A stretch of 64,000 bases of DNA from Morinoia aosen (GCA_030386875.1 CM059573.1:26949891-27013890); one strand, 5' to 3'; shown: positions 21,894 to 32,990, numbered from the stretch's first letter. A program made the numbers and translations. Notes: generated from the letters alone by a model not told the origin.

Positions 21894-22770
21894 GTTATAA
21901 AGAAAAGCTTTTCGGTCTTCTGGCTCAGCCAAACTTGGATCAAGAAGTAGGCGTTTGAGACAGTGTCGCGCGCTGTAGTGTATGATCCCAATCTCCCATC
22001 TCGACAACCTTCTGTGTCTGACACAAAGAGGGCAAAGACTTTATATTTATATTTTTAAGAAAGATGGATGTCTTTAGGATCTGTATACCCTTCAAAATTT
22101 TTTATTTGTGTTTAAGTTGAAACCTGTGGTTCATTAGTCTTTGGATGGTTGTGCAACTAATTGAATTGTGTACTTATGTCAAGGTAATTATTGGAAACTT
22201 GTAACTTTTTACAAATTACTGATTTATTATTTTCTGAGGGTTATCCCTATCTATGCCCATGAATTTCAAGCTATTTTACTATATGGATGAACAGATATTC
22301 TTAAATTAGGAAGTCCAAATTCGACCCGCATCATCTAAACTGAGAAATATATCACTACACAGACTGGGATGTACAGAAGCGTAGAGATCCCAGCGACTTC
22401 AAACAGCTTAAGCAGAAAGGGAAAAATACTCCGCAGCATTGAACAGGCTAAGCAGCATCACTTTAAACATCTAACCATGCTATTTCACGCAGACAGAGCT
22501 GAAAAGCTCTAGCTCCATAACCCAAAATTTGCACGCAAAGGCAACGCGGTTCCCGCGCACCAGTCAAAAAGCAGCACGGCGTTTCCCCGAAGCTTATGAC
22601 GTTTGAACCCACTTTTCTGAGCGCTTTTATCCAGCAGGTTGGGTGGCTTGGAGACTCGAGTGTGTCCGACAAGCTCGCAGAGCTGTTTGCGCGGCAGCGA
22701 TCGCGTTGACAGCTGCCACAGTAAACAACTTCGACGGAAAGGAGCGGGGCTTGCTGCCATTTTTCCCCCA
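21894..22770. other. Non-coding stretch, nothing recognised
   Basis: Reverse open frames at 22463-22858 have no motif I recognise. Confidence 0.35.
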
Positions 22771-23027
22771 GGCTTACGGTTTTATTCTTATTGCTTAAGC
22801 TTTTTTTCTCCGTGATTTTGTTTTGGTTGTTCTCTCTGACACTATTCTCTTTACACACAGTGAAAACGTCATAAACAAATACAGGGCACTTGAAGTTTTC
22901 ATAAAGTTTTCATAAAGTTTCCTTTTTTCGTTGGGCTTTCGGTTTTATTCCCTATGTTTTTTTTTCATTTTTGCTGTTCTCTCTGACACTATTCTTTTTG
23001 CAAACAGTTAATATATCACAAACAAAT
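22771..23027. repeat. Two-copy ~160-bp tandem duplication
   Basis: Copies at 22771 and 22932 share CGGTTTTATTC, TTGYTCTCTCTGACACTATT, CT, TTT, CAAACAGT and CACAAACAAAT. The spacer holds CATAAAGTTTTCATAAAGTT, a small internal repeat. Confidence 0.75.
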
Positions 23028-24325
23028 CCTAACACCTGTGATTTCTACACCGTCTGTTATCACAAAGCTGATAATTTTCTAAGCCCCGTGTATCTAAACG
23101 CTCTTAAATTGGGCCCTATAAAAATAGTTTAATTTTGCTCTTCATATTCATAAACTGTCATTTAATACGTTGGTCTAAACGTAAGCCGCCGGTGTACACG
23201 GAGGCAATTTTCATAATGCTGCTGACCGACCAGCAGTCAAAAACTATATTTTTATAAATACTTAATCACAGCGAAATGAAGGCACGATCCAGTTCATGTT
23301 TGTTATTTTAAAAGTTGTCGACTACAATTCACTTTGGATTTGAGCTTCAATTTAACTCAACGCGGTCAACGTGTAAATAAATATTCACTTAAGAATATAA
23401 TGAAAAGGTTTTTTTAAGAAGCGCTATTAACATAGTCTTATTTTAGCGAAACTGCTTTTATAATCAATTTGCTTCTAATTTTGGCCACACCCGTTGAAAG
23501 GGGTGATGTGTTCTTATAATCCATTTTTTTACAGCCATTAATGAGTTATTTTAAATTAAGAATTTGTTAGAGCGTAAAGCTCCACGGGTTTTCTCAGCCG
23601 TACCATTTCTATTTTGAACAATTAACGCAAAATTGGACTCGGGAAAGTAGAATTGTGAAACCTTTGTTATAAGATTTCCAACAGAATGTGGTCAATGTTG
23701 ATTTTACCACATATGATGGAAGATATATAAAAGAAAACATCCCCAGCGTCAATTCGAACATGTGAAATTCTTCAGTCATGGAACTTTTCGAAAAAAAATG
23801 CTGTCGATATGAATTTTGCCAATTTGTGGCTGGAGATTTACAAAACAAAACCCCTTCAAGTTCAGAGCGCGAGTGCGAATAATTTAAGACATGAGCTGAT
23901 GAGGCTCAGGATCGCTCATCAAACTTTCAGATTGGAGTGAGACACTGAAAACTTAATGGAATTTCGTGCAGAGTTCACGGCGACGACTCGAATTCCTTCA
24001 TCTTCTTATTTTACGCCAGAGAAATTCAGCTATAGTAAAATGTGTTAAGGGTTTCGAAAAAGAAATCCCACATTAATGTATTCGCGCTCAGCTGGGAATA
24101 ATATAGGGCGCACCACAGCATATATTTGAAATTTTGATGCTTGCACCTTAAAACAGGAACTAAAAGAATTTTGTGCTTAAGCCTGTTCAAAATAAATGAA
24201 TTAGACTTCTTAATATAAGTACCCATTACGGGATCGACGGTGAGATAACGTTTGCTGTGAAAGGATAAACGTGCCTGCGTAAGTCAAACACCTGAAGACG
24301 ACCTTTAGAATGTGATTGCAAAAGC
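23028..24325. other. Non-coding stretch, nothing recognised
   Basis: AT-rich. Two short reverse frames (23609-23848 and 24026-24226) have no recognisable domain. Confidence 0.4.
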
Positions 24326-24600
24326 ATCATCAGAGATGAACAGAGTAGCCCATTCTTTCGTGACGACAAAGTTCCACTTCACGTGTTTTTTTGATACCAT
24401 TCACTCTCCGGCACGTAGCATGGGATAGAAAAAGCTCAATCAGAGATGAACAGAGTAGCCCATTCTTTCGTAACTACTTAAGCTTTTTTTGACACCTATC
24501 GCTCTCATGCACGTAGCATGGGAAAGGAAAATCCACAAGGACGAGCTAAGTGGCTTATTCTTGCGTCGTTATCAAAGTTCCCCGCCACTTATGACACCAT
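24326..24600. repeat. Two and a half copies of a ~110-bp unit
   Basis: Copies share CATCAGAGATGAACAGAGTA, GCCCATTCTTTCGT, GACACC and GCACGTAGCATGGGA. The third copy is truncated and diverged. Confidence 0.8.
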
Positions 24601-25638
24601 TTGGTCTCAGGCGTGCTTAAAAACCTCATCCTCTGGTAGCTGGCCGAATTTTACTTGGATTATAGAACCTGGCAAGGAAGTGTGACACGTTTTTATGGAA
24701 GGAAGTGAATATTTCAGCCATGTTATGTCCCAAATAACACTTTACTAGGAGGGAGACCTTGTGTGTGTAAATAATGCGTAACTTTTACGTAGTTTTTACT
24801 TCAGCAAAACACGAAGCAAAGCTTGGAAAAAAATGCGCTTGTTAAAGCTGCGATACTTGTCACACTCACTTGTAGAACCCACGTGTGCCTACGTCATATG
24901 CAGTAACAAAGTAGATTATTTTTTCATGTAAATTTCTCTAAACGACCTCTAAAAGTTAGATTTCTCTAAAAGTTAGATTATGTAAGACTCCCTAGCCCCA
25001 AAAATGATATTTTAAAGAGTGGAAGGAAGGAAGCCCCATTAACCATGGGGTTTAAGGAACGAGGAATCTATGCACAAGATTTGTTTTCACGTACAAGATC
25101 CTCTGCTCACATAAACAGTTAGGAAAGCCGCTTATGAAGTAAGATCAAAGTTGAAGATAAAAGTGATGGGTGCTGCCACCTGCCATTTATTGCGCTCCGA
25201 TCGGCGTCCACGTGACCATGAACAGGTTTTGTTATGTTCTTTAGCTGATGTACAATGCCATCATGGAATGGGGAAATTTGAAGGTTCAATTGTATGCTGG
25301 TATTTTAGAATTGCTTAGACTTCGCGTAGAGGTTTAGCAGCGTCACAGATTTTCGCTTTTCAATAAAACGGAAATTTGATTACCTTTTTTTATGTTCTTA
25401 CCAAAAGTGTCAATTCCAATGATATACAATGATCACTTTATGATATCGTTGTTGAGCAAATGCCTTATTTTAAACAGTCATCATTTCTGGGTGCCTGGTT
25501 CTCGAAAAGATAAAACTCCCTAGGACTCCAAAGAAATTAGAGCCATCATGATGTCCATTTGAGGCTGTCACTAACGAGTTACAGATGTTTACTCGGCGTT
25601 AGTATTTTATGAAACTTTACGCACAAAATTCAACGAAA
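24601..25638. other. Non-coding stretch, nothing recognised
   Basis: TCTCTAAAAGTTAGATT is duplicated at about 24,945-24,980. No gene or element end seen. Confidence 0.4.
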
Positions 25639-26045
25639 GACGCGCAACAAAGAGACCGTATTTTGAACAGCAGGCTTTGAGTTAGGAAAACACTTGCACA
25701 ACAATTAGCTAAAGGCTGCACAACAAAAATAACATTTCTGGAACAGCAGGTATTCAGTCAGAAAAAATTTGCACAACATTTAGGGAAAGGCTGCACTACA
25801 AAAAAAGTTTCATGAGCAGAAAGTATTCAGTTATAAAAAATTTGCACAACACCGAGCTAAAGGCTTCACTACAAAAAGAACGTTTTTGGTGTAGCAGATA
25901 TTCAATTACAAAGTCACAGAACATTTCACCGACGGTGCACTACAAAAAGAACGTTTGTTGATCAGCGGGCAATGAGTTAGAAAAACAACCGCGTTACATT
26001 TACCCATAGGCTGCACGCCAAAAAGATTAATTTGGGGCAGCGTTT
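25639..26045. repeat. Five-copy ~82-bp tandem array
   Basis: Unit features in order: GAACAGCAGGTATTCAGTTA, AAAAATTTGCACAACAT, TTAGCTAAAGGCTGCAC, TACAAAAAGAACGTTT. Homogeneity is low, so it is an old array. No frame is conserved. Confidence 0.8.
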
Positions 26046-26304
26046 GGTTGTGATGAAAGACAGAGCCTGAGATCCGGCATGCCAAGAGACTTGCTCCATC
26101 TGAGTCGCAGTTCATGTAACAAATTCGAAGCTCTTGATTGCTCTGAACAAAGCGAGGCCGGCGCTGAAGACCACACAATGGCCCAGGAGCGACATGGCAG
26201 CCATGGACCACGGTAGAGGAAACAGGGTGAGTTCATTTCTATGGGGAAAATACACCTCCTCGTGTTCGGCTACCCAATAAAAAGCTTCATTTTAAACCCA
26301 GTGG

Positions 26305-26515
26305 TCCCTGAGCCAATAGTGGCGCCAGATTTGAGGTTAGCAGTGTTGCCAGCTGCAATATGAGCAATGATAATGGTTGGTTGCCATGGCGTCACCATTG
26401 CGACATATCGTTAGGCCAATAGTGGCGTCAGATTCGAGGCTAGCAGTATTGCCATATGCAATATGAGCTCTGCTATTGGTTGGTTGCCATGACGTCAGCA
26501 TTGCCATACGGTTGA
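26305..26515. repeat. Two-copy ~105-bp tandem duplication
   Basis: Both copies contain GCCAATAGTGGCG, CAGATT, GAGG, TAGCAGT, TTGCCA, GCAATATGAGC and TTGGTTGCCATG.CGTCA in the same order. Confidence 0.8.
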
Positions 26516-28230
26516 CAAAAAAAGACTGGTTTGACCTTAACTCAGCCGCCCTGTATCCGCAGCTCGCCGGCGCCAGACTAAATACTGGCGCTGTCGACCT
26601 CTAGCTACATTTATGCGCATATAAGACGAACCTCAATCAACGCGAGTAAAAGTTATCCACAGTTTTTCAAGGTTGAATCAAGGACCTAATTAGTTGAATA
26701 ACTTGGACTAAATTTTATCAGTTAACTTGCGATTCGCGTGAGATGATGACATTTCAGTTGAGGATTGACTGTGATTGAGGATTGGCCTGCAGATATGGAC
26801 TCAGCCACCTTGTACCCGAAACTCGCTAGCACCCCAACGGAGCTTTAGCCTTTCACTGCATGGTGTGCCGCATATGGCACATACCAAATTTTGCTGCACA
26901 TAGAAATAATTAATTTACAAAAGTGCGTTTTTACGGTTTGTGCTGAGACCGCCTACGTGGAAATTTGAGAAGTGGCTGATTTTCTGTTTTTAAATGTATC
27001 TTATAGAGGATTTTCTTGCGCTTCCATTGGTACTACTCGCTCGCGTCTACTCCGATTGGTACGGCCCTCCCAGCCAGAGGGGGAGAGCGAGGGGGTGGCA
27101 TAGCCTCCCACCCCTCATATTGGGGGTCAATTGGGCGTGTTTCTTTGCGGCAATGGCAATAGAGTTAGTTCATGGGCGACTCTAAGTGCTTTCATATTCA
27201 AACAAAACATTCTAACGCTGACTAATAATTTTTGATAATTTTAAGATTCCAGCTGTTCTGATTACTTCTGTTTACACACGCTTTCATTCATAGCTCGATG
27301 ACAGCAGCGGTATCATAGCTACGGATATGGCAAGCACACCAATCAAAAGGGCTTGAAAAGAGCTACAAAGCAGAGGAGATCACTTGAAAAAAATACGTTA
27401 TTTGGTAAAAAACTTATTTTTTGGGTGGGAATACGAGTTATGAACACTTACACATATTGTCTTTTGATGTAGATTTTCTCCCAGAGTTCGAAAGCTACAA
27501 CAATGTCAAATATATGAATCGGAAGTACTCAAAAAGCACTAAAAAAGCTCAAGAGTTCATTGTAGAAAACACCTAGTTCAAAAGATAGGAAAAAAACATT
27601 TTTTTGTAGAAAAAACGTTTTCTGAAAACGTGCGAATTAGCTCTTTTAAATCTATCTTCTCCCATAATTGTAGGGTTACATGAATGGGATATATACCATT
27701 CGATAGGGCTTAGCGAGCTATATCCATAAGCATTTCAAAATTTTTAAACATTCATTATTTTGAAAATTACACGACATGAAAGAAAAAAAAGTCACATCTA
27801 AAAAAAATATTCCTAAAATTACATAAATAAATTTATCGAAATTCCACATTGCTTATGGATATATGGGTATATAAACTATATACAAACGAATTTTCGATTC
27901 TGTAACTTCAAAATTGTAGGAGAAGACAGTTTTTGAAAAAAACTTTTTTATTGTTTTTTTTTTCAATAAAAAGTGCAGATACAAAAAACCTTCAATAATG
28001 AAATGATATTTGCAGCATTGCACACCTACTGTGAAAGCTTCCGAGAAATTGCTCCGTAAATAAAGATTTTTGTTATTTTGGTGAACGGTCCCCTTAATGA
28101 GACATACTACGCATAAAATGAACGCATATGATTGCTCGATGTACCCCTCAAGCGGTAGAGTTCGGTTTGGACGCCATTACTGACGAGGGCATTTCCAAAT
28201 CTCCAAAAATAATTCCTGGAGTGCAGGGCT
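26516..28230. other. Non-coding stretch, nothing recognised
   Basis: A small GC-richer island at 27,050-27,115 has no recognisable gene; the short open frame there (26994-27185) lacks motifs. The remainder is very AT-rich. Confidence 0.4.
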
Positions 28231-28446
28231 TTAACACTTTCACCGCAATGGAATACACTAAAGTTCAATATTCAACTCAAATTTAAAGTCAATTGTACAG
28301 TAGTAAGTAATTATGAAAACAGCCAGCACTAACTGAATTGTGCCGTCATTTAGCTATTTATAGGCCAATATTAAAATTAAATTATAATGCGTTATAAAAA
28401 CCCCCTTCGTGGCCACCGGTGGCGCACGTTGCGGTCAAAGTATTAA
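28231..28446. mobile_element. piggyBac-like MITE, copy 1 (216 bp)
   Basis: It starts TTAACACTTTCACCGCAA and ends TTGCGGTCAAAGTATTAA, which are near-perfect inverted ends with TTAA on both sides, the piggyBac target. There is no coding capacity. A palindrome-like GCCACCGGTGGC lies near the right end. A diverged relative with the same length and TTAA ends is at 52338-52557. Confidence 0.7.
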
Positions 28447-28556
28447 TAAATCAATTCGATGCTTGATGTTTTACATCATCTTATACAAACTTTATCATTT
28501 CAGTATTCGTCTTAGCCATTTAAATATTACGAAACTTGCTTCAAGTTTTGAGCAAA

Positions 28557-28835
28557 AAGGACTAATGTGACTAATTGTCACCTAAGTAAATTGAGGGTCT
28601 CACGTGATGGAAACAATTCATTCTAGTCAATTGATTCGAGTTATGAACAATTATGACTAACTTTTACCTATTGAGGTTCACCCATAATTGAAAAAATTAG
28701 CCTATTTATTTAGGTGATTCGGGGTTTCATTCAATTCATGGACAACTGGGACTAAATTTGCCTTTGATTCATGTTAGTTATGAGAAACTAGACCTAAAAT
28801 TTACCCGTTGAGGTTCACATGACAAGGGTTATTAT
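28557..28835. repeat. Three-copy ~100-bp degenerate tandem repeat
   Basis: The recurring order is GACTAATTGTCACC or GACTAACTTTTACC, TATTGAGGTTCACC, and TTCATTC or TTGATTC. Divergence is high. Confidence 0.6.
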
Positions 28836-28856
28836 AACTCGCACGGCATGAAAACC

Positions 28857-29340
28857 CAATAATAATAATAACAATAATGATAATAATAACAATAATAATA
28901 ACAATAATAATAATAATAATGATGACGTTATTAAAACCCTAAGCACAATAATATTTGGCACAATAATTATGACTGATTATTATTTCACAACCGGTGGAAA
29001 TACCAATATTGTAAAACTTTTGCAAAAACAATAATAATAATAAAAATTAATATTAAAGTAATAGTAGTAATAGTAATAAAAGTAGTGGTAGTAGTAATAA
29101 GAGTCACGAATTAACAAACATCAAGAGAAAACCAGCGGTGAAAACTGCATTGGCGAGAAACTCTTACTATAATAAAAATAATAGCAGTTGTAGTAGCAGT
29201 AGCAATAGTAGTAGTAACGTACATAATAGCAGTTGTTGTAGCAGTAGCAGCAGCAATAGTAGCAACGTAAATAAAACCAGTTGTAGTAGCAGTAGCAGTA
29301 GCAATAGTAGTAGTAACGTAAATAATAGCAACATATATCA
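28857..29340. repeat. Trinucleotide microsatellites (AAT)n and (AGT/AGC)n
   Basis: AAT/AAC units at 28,857-28,922 and 29,031-29,100, then AGTAGCAGTAGT-type units at 29,160-29,335. The Ser/Asn-rich plus frame and Tyr/Cys/Thr-rich minus frames across this block come from the repeat and are not genes. A short second patch lies at 29,633-29,668. Confidence 0.9.
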
Positions 29341-29414
29341 AGAGGATCGCTCATAAAGCACCCGAGAGCACGCAACCACCGGCAAAAACAATAATGCCAA
29401 ATCTCTGGCATCAA

Positions 29415-29450
29415 TCTATACTATAATAAGAGCCGCGTCCGTCTGTACGA
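29415..29450 (+). other. Possible Helitron-like 5' terminus
   Basis: TCTATACTATAATAAGAGCC preceded by A resembles Helitron 5' ends (A followed by TC, then an AT-rich TATACTATTAA-like run). It is followed by GCGTCCGTCTGT. A similar word in reverse orientation ends at 39239. No rolling-circle replicase or 3' hairpin plus CTRR end was found, so this is tentative. Confidence 0.3.
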
Positions 29451-29781
29451 GGCCAGCCGAAAGTGTGTGATGAGCGTATCTGTGATACAAGCTTTGCTAA
29501 ATTTTGACAGGCCGTGTTCACGCGAGCTCATAAACTCTCGAAACGATTGATTTTTTCACTTCTCACGGCCTTTTTTTACTTTCGCCTTCTTTCTTTTTTC
29601 AATAAAGAAGGGTGGACTAGTTATAAAAATAACAGCAGTAGTAAGAGCAATATTAGCAGTAGTAGTATGACTAATAGCCAAAAATACGAAGTGGATCGTA
29701 CCCTGCAAGAGCATAGCATTTGAGCCGAGATCGCGCACCGGACAGTTCTTAGCGCTGCATCAGCTGCGGCTGCTGTGTTGC

Positions 29782-29912
29782 CTATAGACCGACCGGGGTT
29801 GAAAATTTGGCCGGGGCCGGGGTCAACAAATTTGTCATGGCCGGGGTCGGGCTGGGGCCGGGGTTATCAAATTTACCACGGCCGGGGCCGGGGCCGGGGC
29901 CGGGGCCGGGGT
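29782..29912 (+). repeat. GGGGCC-rich block, left
   Basis: Begins with CTATAGACCGACCGGGG and holds many CCGGGG units, ending in five consecutive GGGG runs spaced by CC at about 29,880-29,912. The opening 17-mer occurs in exact reverse complement at 34718-34734, next to a similar block. Such G runs can form G-quadruplexes. Confidence 0.9.
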
Positions 29913-30295
29913 TCAGACCGTGTCAGGACGTGTCTCGACGACGTAATGCACAACGCCGGTTAGTGGCTCAATGCTTGTTGAATTACGGTTGCGGTTGGGT
30001 GTATATTTATGTCAAGTCAATAAAGTTTTGTAGACTTGCAGTTGCACTGCTTGTTGAATTAATCAATACAGAAACATAGTAATTAAATGCACCGGGTTTT
30101 CCACAAAAATGTCCTCGACTTTTTAATTGATTCTATCTCCGCTTTAAATTAACATATTTGAATTGTCTTTTTTCACAATGTGGTAAATTTTGTTTCCTTT
30201 TCGAATAATTTAGCAGAATTAAAAGGGCAATTTTTAGGAAATCTCATACGTAAAATGAAAAGAAGAACCAATATAAAAGGGAACATTCTTTTGAT

Positions 30296-30331
30296 GACAA
30301 ACGTTTCGGAATCTCTGATTCCATCATCAGT
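30296..30331 (-). ncRNA. Hammerhead-ribozyme-like motif in Penelope terminal repeat
   Basis: On the minus strand the order is CTGATGA (30330-30324), a perfect GGAATC-AGA-GATTCC hairpin as stem II, GAAAC (30307-30303) and GTC (30298-30296). This is the hammerhead core order. Stem III would be only AC/GT closed by a four-base loop, as in short Penelope ribozymes. Stem I pairing around it is weak, so activity is uncertain. Confidence 0.6.
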
Positions 30332-30542
30332 GCTGTAAAACAAGGAATTGAAAACGATAATGAACAAATTGCGAAAAAACTACAAGAAATGAATATCACT
30401 ATACCTACATCGAAAGATAGCTATGCCTTATCATTGAAAATAAAAACATAATATCTCTTAAACATTCGAAGCCATACGTACACATACACCTAAATTCTAG
30501 CAATCAAACCAACACACAATAACATCTACACAAAGTAACAGA

Positions 30543-30577
<35 letters not shown>

Positions 30578-30612
30578 GCACACACATTCCAACACACTCC
30601 AGTCACTCCTAT

Positions 30613-31560
30613 TTACACAGTTGGAGCAATATTTAATTTCATCGCACTTTGATCATTATTCAGCTGAGGTCTATGGGTAAAATTGAAAAATGATTCCAAA
30701 ATTCTAAGGTCAAATTCCTCTGTAGTTTTACAAAGTATGGAGAAATTGGAACTTTTGAAAGGGTGGTTTGAACTATGACAATGATCTCTGATGGCTGACT
30801 GGGAGGGAGATGAGTATGGACGGCCGATTCTATGGGAGATACCAGAGTGTTGGCTGTGACGAATAAATTGCTGGAGTGTGGTACTTCCAACGTAGGACTG
30901 CAGGCAACAATCATATTTATGCAAGTAGACACAACCATTTCTCAGGCAGTCTTCCAAACGCTCTTTCCTATTGAAAAATGAACTTTTTTTAAAACTATTT
31001 CTATGAAATGGTTACACGTCAATGAAAGTAAAATGAGAGTGTATCAGAGATAAAAGATCCTTTCTCATCTCCTTGAAAAGATAGCCCAAGAAAGGAGCTC
31101 GACGAAAACTTTCTGCTTTGGTGCGGTCAGAATTGTACACGGAGAGGATATTTTTTGTCTAAAAACTTTTTAACCAGATTGTTAATTAAAGATAAAGGGT
31201 ATTTATTTTGTATAAGTAAATTTGTGATATATTTCACTTCGTCATGAAATATTTTATATGAATTTGAAATACAGTATGCTCTATGCAATAATGTAGTGAC
31301 ACTTGTTTTACTATAATCCTTGTAAATGCAACTGAAGAAATTGGTACATAATTCCGTAAATGAAGGTTTTCTATAAACAGAGGTGGTGAACGTTAAATTA
31401 GTTTTCTTTACGAGAACGTCTAAAAATGGCAATTTATCATTCTGCTCAGTTTCCATTGTGAAATTTATCTATTCGTGATATCCATTTATGTAGTCAAAGA
31501 ATTGTAGGACCTCTTCCTGTGAACGAAACAAAACGAATGTATCGTCTAGGTACCACAGGT
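30613..31560 (-). pseudogene. Penelope RT C-terminus and GIY-YIG endonuclease
   Basis: Reading the minus strand from about 31560, the RT catalytic box WYLDDTFVLF comes first. A TAG just upstream of 31456 follows, then an open frame (31456-31127) with KLPFLDVLV, TSVYRKPSF and LLHRAYCISNS, all typical of the Penelope RT thumb region. The frame then breaks. From 30957 to 30613 the endonuclease reads VYLHKYDCCLQSYVGSTT, then RHSQHSGISHRIGRP, and ends FSIL...FDLRILESFF...RPQLN. YVG corresponds to YIG of the GIY-YIG nuclease, which cuts target DNA. Stops and frameshifts make it inactive. Confidence 0.87.
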
Positions 31561-31639
31561 ACCTATACATTCACAGTAGGTATTTCACAGTAGGTATTTC
31601 ACATGGTATTTTACAGTAGGTATTTTATTCCTTGTTTTA

Positions 31640-31682
31640 CAGCACTGATGATGGAATCAGAGATTCCGAAGCGTTTGCCATT
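31640..31682 (+). ncRNA. Decayed hammerhead-like motif, opposite terminal repeat
   Basis: CTGATGA (31645-31651) and the same GGAATC-AGA-GATTCC hairpin are kept. The next core bases are GAAGC instead of GAAAC, and GCC replaces GTC. It is the inverted partner of the 30296-30331 motif and probably non-functional. Confidence 0.5.
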
Positions 31683-31768
31683 AAAAGAATGTTCCATTTT
31701 ATATTGGTTCTTCTTTTCATTTTACGAATAATTTAAGTTTTTGAAAATCGTTTAATAACCACTTTCCA

Positions 31769-32041
31769 GTGATCGATTTACTGAAAGAGGCCGAAAAACT
31801 ACTTGTTCAAAGGAAAAGTTTTAAAAAGAACACTGGTGATCTTCTTCATTTCTCAATACCTACTGTGAAAGAACGCGTTTTCAAAACATCACCTCCATCA
31901 TTAATAATTCTTCGACGACGAGTTGAAGTGTTTCAAGAACTAAAAGAAAACGGTGAAATGATACGCAAAACTCTTGGTTTAATAGTGGCTAGAAGTAATG
32001 CATGCCTTGAGAGAAATGGTGGGTATGTCGAAGGATACTAA
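31769..32041 (+). pseudogene. Probable transposase C-terminal tail
   Basis: A 90-codon frame opening on GTG, without an ATG. Its end (IRKTLGLIVARSNACLERNGGYVE) resembles the RR-x-x-CIEANGGHFEHL-type tail of several DDE transposases related to Tc1/mariner/IS630. It lies just inside the right terminal repeat of the 30091-32363 element, as expected for the 3' end of its gene. An AG preceded by a pyrimidine tract (TTTCCAG at 31763-31769) could be a splice acceptor, so a captured exon is the alternative. No catalytic residues are present. Confidence 0.5.
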
Positions 32042-32365
32042 ATTACTTTTTTTATTTAAACTTTGTTTAATGTGTTGAATTGTTACTCTTTTAAGTTTTT
32101 TTTGGTTCGGTTTTTTGAAAAGTGCAAAATAAGGAAGAACATCAATATTGTTTTAAAATGTTTTCCTTCGAAAAATTAGTTTTCTATCCGTTTAAGTTAA
32201 TCGATCAATGTAAAGTTGTTATTAAACGTTGTTTAAAAGCATAAATTATTCAAAATTAAAAAAAAATTTACTACATTCTGAAAAAATGAAAATTAAAATA
32301 TGCAAATTTAAAATGGAAATATAATCAATTGAAACTCAGTGACATTTTTGTGGGACACCCGGTAA

Positions 32366-32990
32366 AATGACTATAAGTAGAGCGTCAGCAGTATGGGATT
32401 ACTTTCACAAATCGGTGAAGAGCATAGAAATTGCAGTGAGCACCATTTGTGAAGCAAATATACGACGAGGAGCGGCTGGTGCATCTTAGAAAACTTTCTA
32501 AACTAAATATTTATGAGGCCATCTAAAATCGACACAAAATGATCAATTCCTGGAAGCTGAAGAAAAATCAAACAACGAATAAGAATTGAAAAATAGAAGC
32601 AAAACGCACAAGAAGAAAAACTAAATGTCTATGTATTGAAAACAAACAAAGGCATTTTAGGTTGCAGCAGTGACAAAACTGACGATTGCAGTAAATCGTC
32701 TTCGTCTACTGGAAAACAGCTGACTTTAAAAGAAACTAAATATTTACTCAATTTAAAAACTGGGAGCCAAATAATACTGACCAAATACATAGAGAGAAAT
32801 TGTTAATTTACTGGCTTTGTGACGCGCTCAATCCTTACGACCCTATGGGAAAGGAAACTTTTTTATTTTGTAGGGTTTTTGAATACGAAGTTTCAAGTTC
32901 CATCAGAGAAGATAACTACAACAAGACTAATTCCGGACCTCAGTATCCAAATTCAGTTTGCTATTTCAGAGGAAATACAAAAGTAAATTA
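32366..32990 (+). pseudogene. hAT transposase relic (BED finger and N-terminal region)
   Basis: Starting at ATG 32368 the translation shows SAVWDYFHKS and then a degenerate zinc-finger region (ICEANIRRG, GHLKSTQNDQF), like the BED fingers of hAT and ZBED proteins. Several stops follow. A second piece (32800-32990) reads LIYWLCDALNPYDPMGKETF, then PNSVCYF, matching the hAT segment LI-x-x-IC-x-DL-x-PYS-x-VE-x-x-x-F. The catalytic DDE domain is not present. It lies immediately right of the 30091-32363 transposon. If that element inserted into this hAT copy, the other part should be left of 30,090, but I see nothing recognisable there. Confidence 0.72.

Larger units (their letters stand above)
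30213..31724 (-). mobile_element. Penelope-like element (5'-truncated) with inverted terminal repeats
   Basis: It is flanked by an 11-bp direct repeat CGAATAATTTA (30202-30212 and 31725-31735), read here as the target duplication. Terminal segments of about 100 bp (30249-30348 and 31627-31723) are inverted copies of each other. Between them lies the 3' half of a Penelope-type RT plus GIY-YIG endonuclease on the minus strand. Penelope elements are known for inverted or tandem pseudo-LTRs that carry hammerhead motifs. A (CA)n tract lies at 30547-30574, and CACAGTAGGTATTT repeats lie at 31570-31628. Confidence 0.85.
30091..32363. mobile_element. DNA transposon with ~70-bp inverted ends, carrying a Penelope insertion
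   Basis: The left end begins ACCGGGTTTTCCACAAAAA. The right end is TTTTTGTGGGACACCCGGT. Similarity continues inward for about 70 bp (ATTGATT, TTAAATT, ATTT on both sides). Without the 30213-31724 insertion the element is about 0.75 kb, so it is a deleted derivative. A frame near its right end (31769-32041) looks like a transposase tail. The TIR style suggests a Tc1/mariner/IS630 relative, but no exact target duplication is clear; AAATG lies near both ends with a one-base offset. Confidence 0.75.

Noticed and set aside
29111..29414. Tyr/Cys-rich and Ser/Asn-rich frames
   Set aside because: They are translations of trinucleotide microsatellites.
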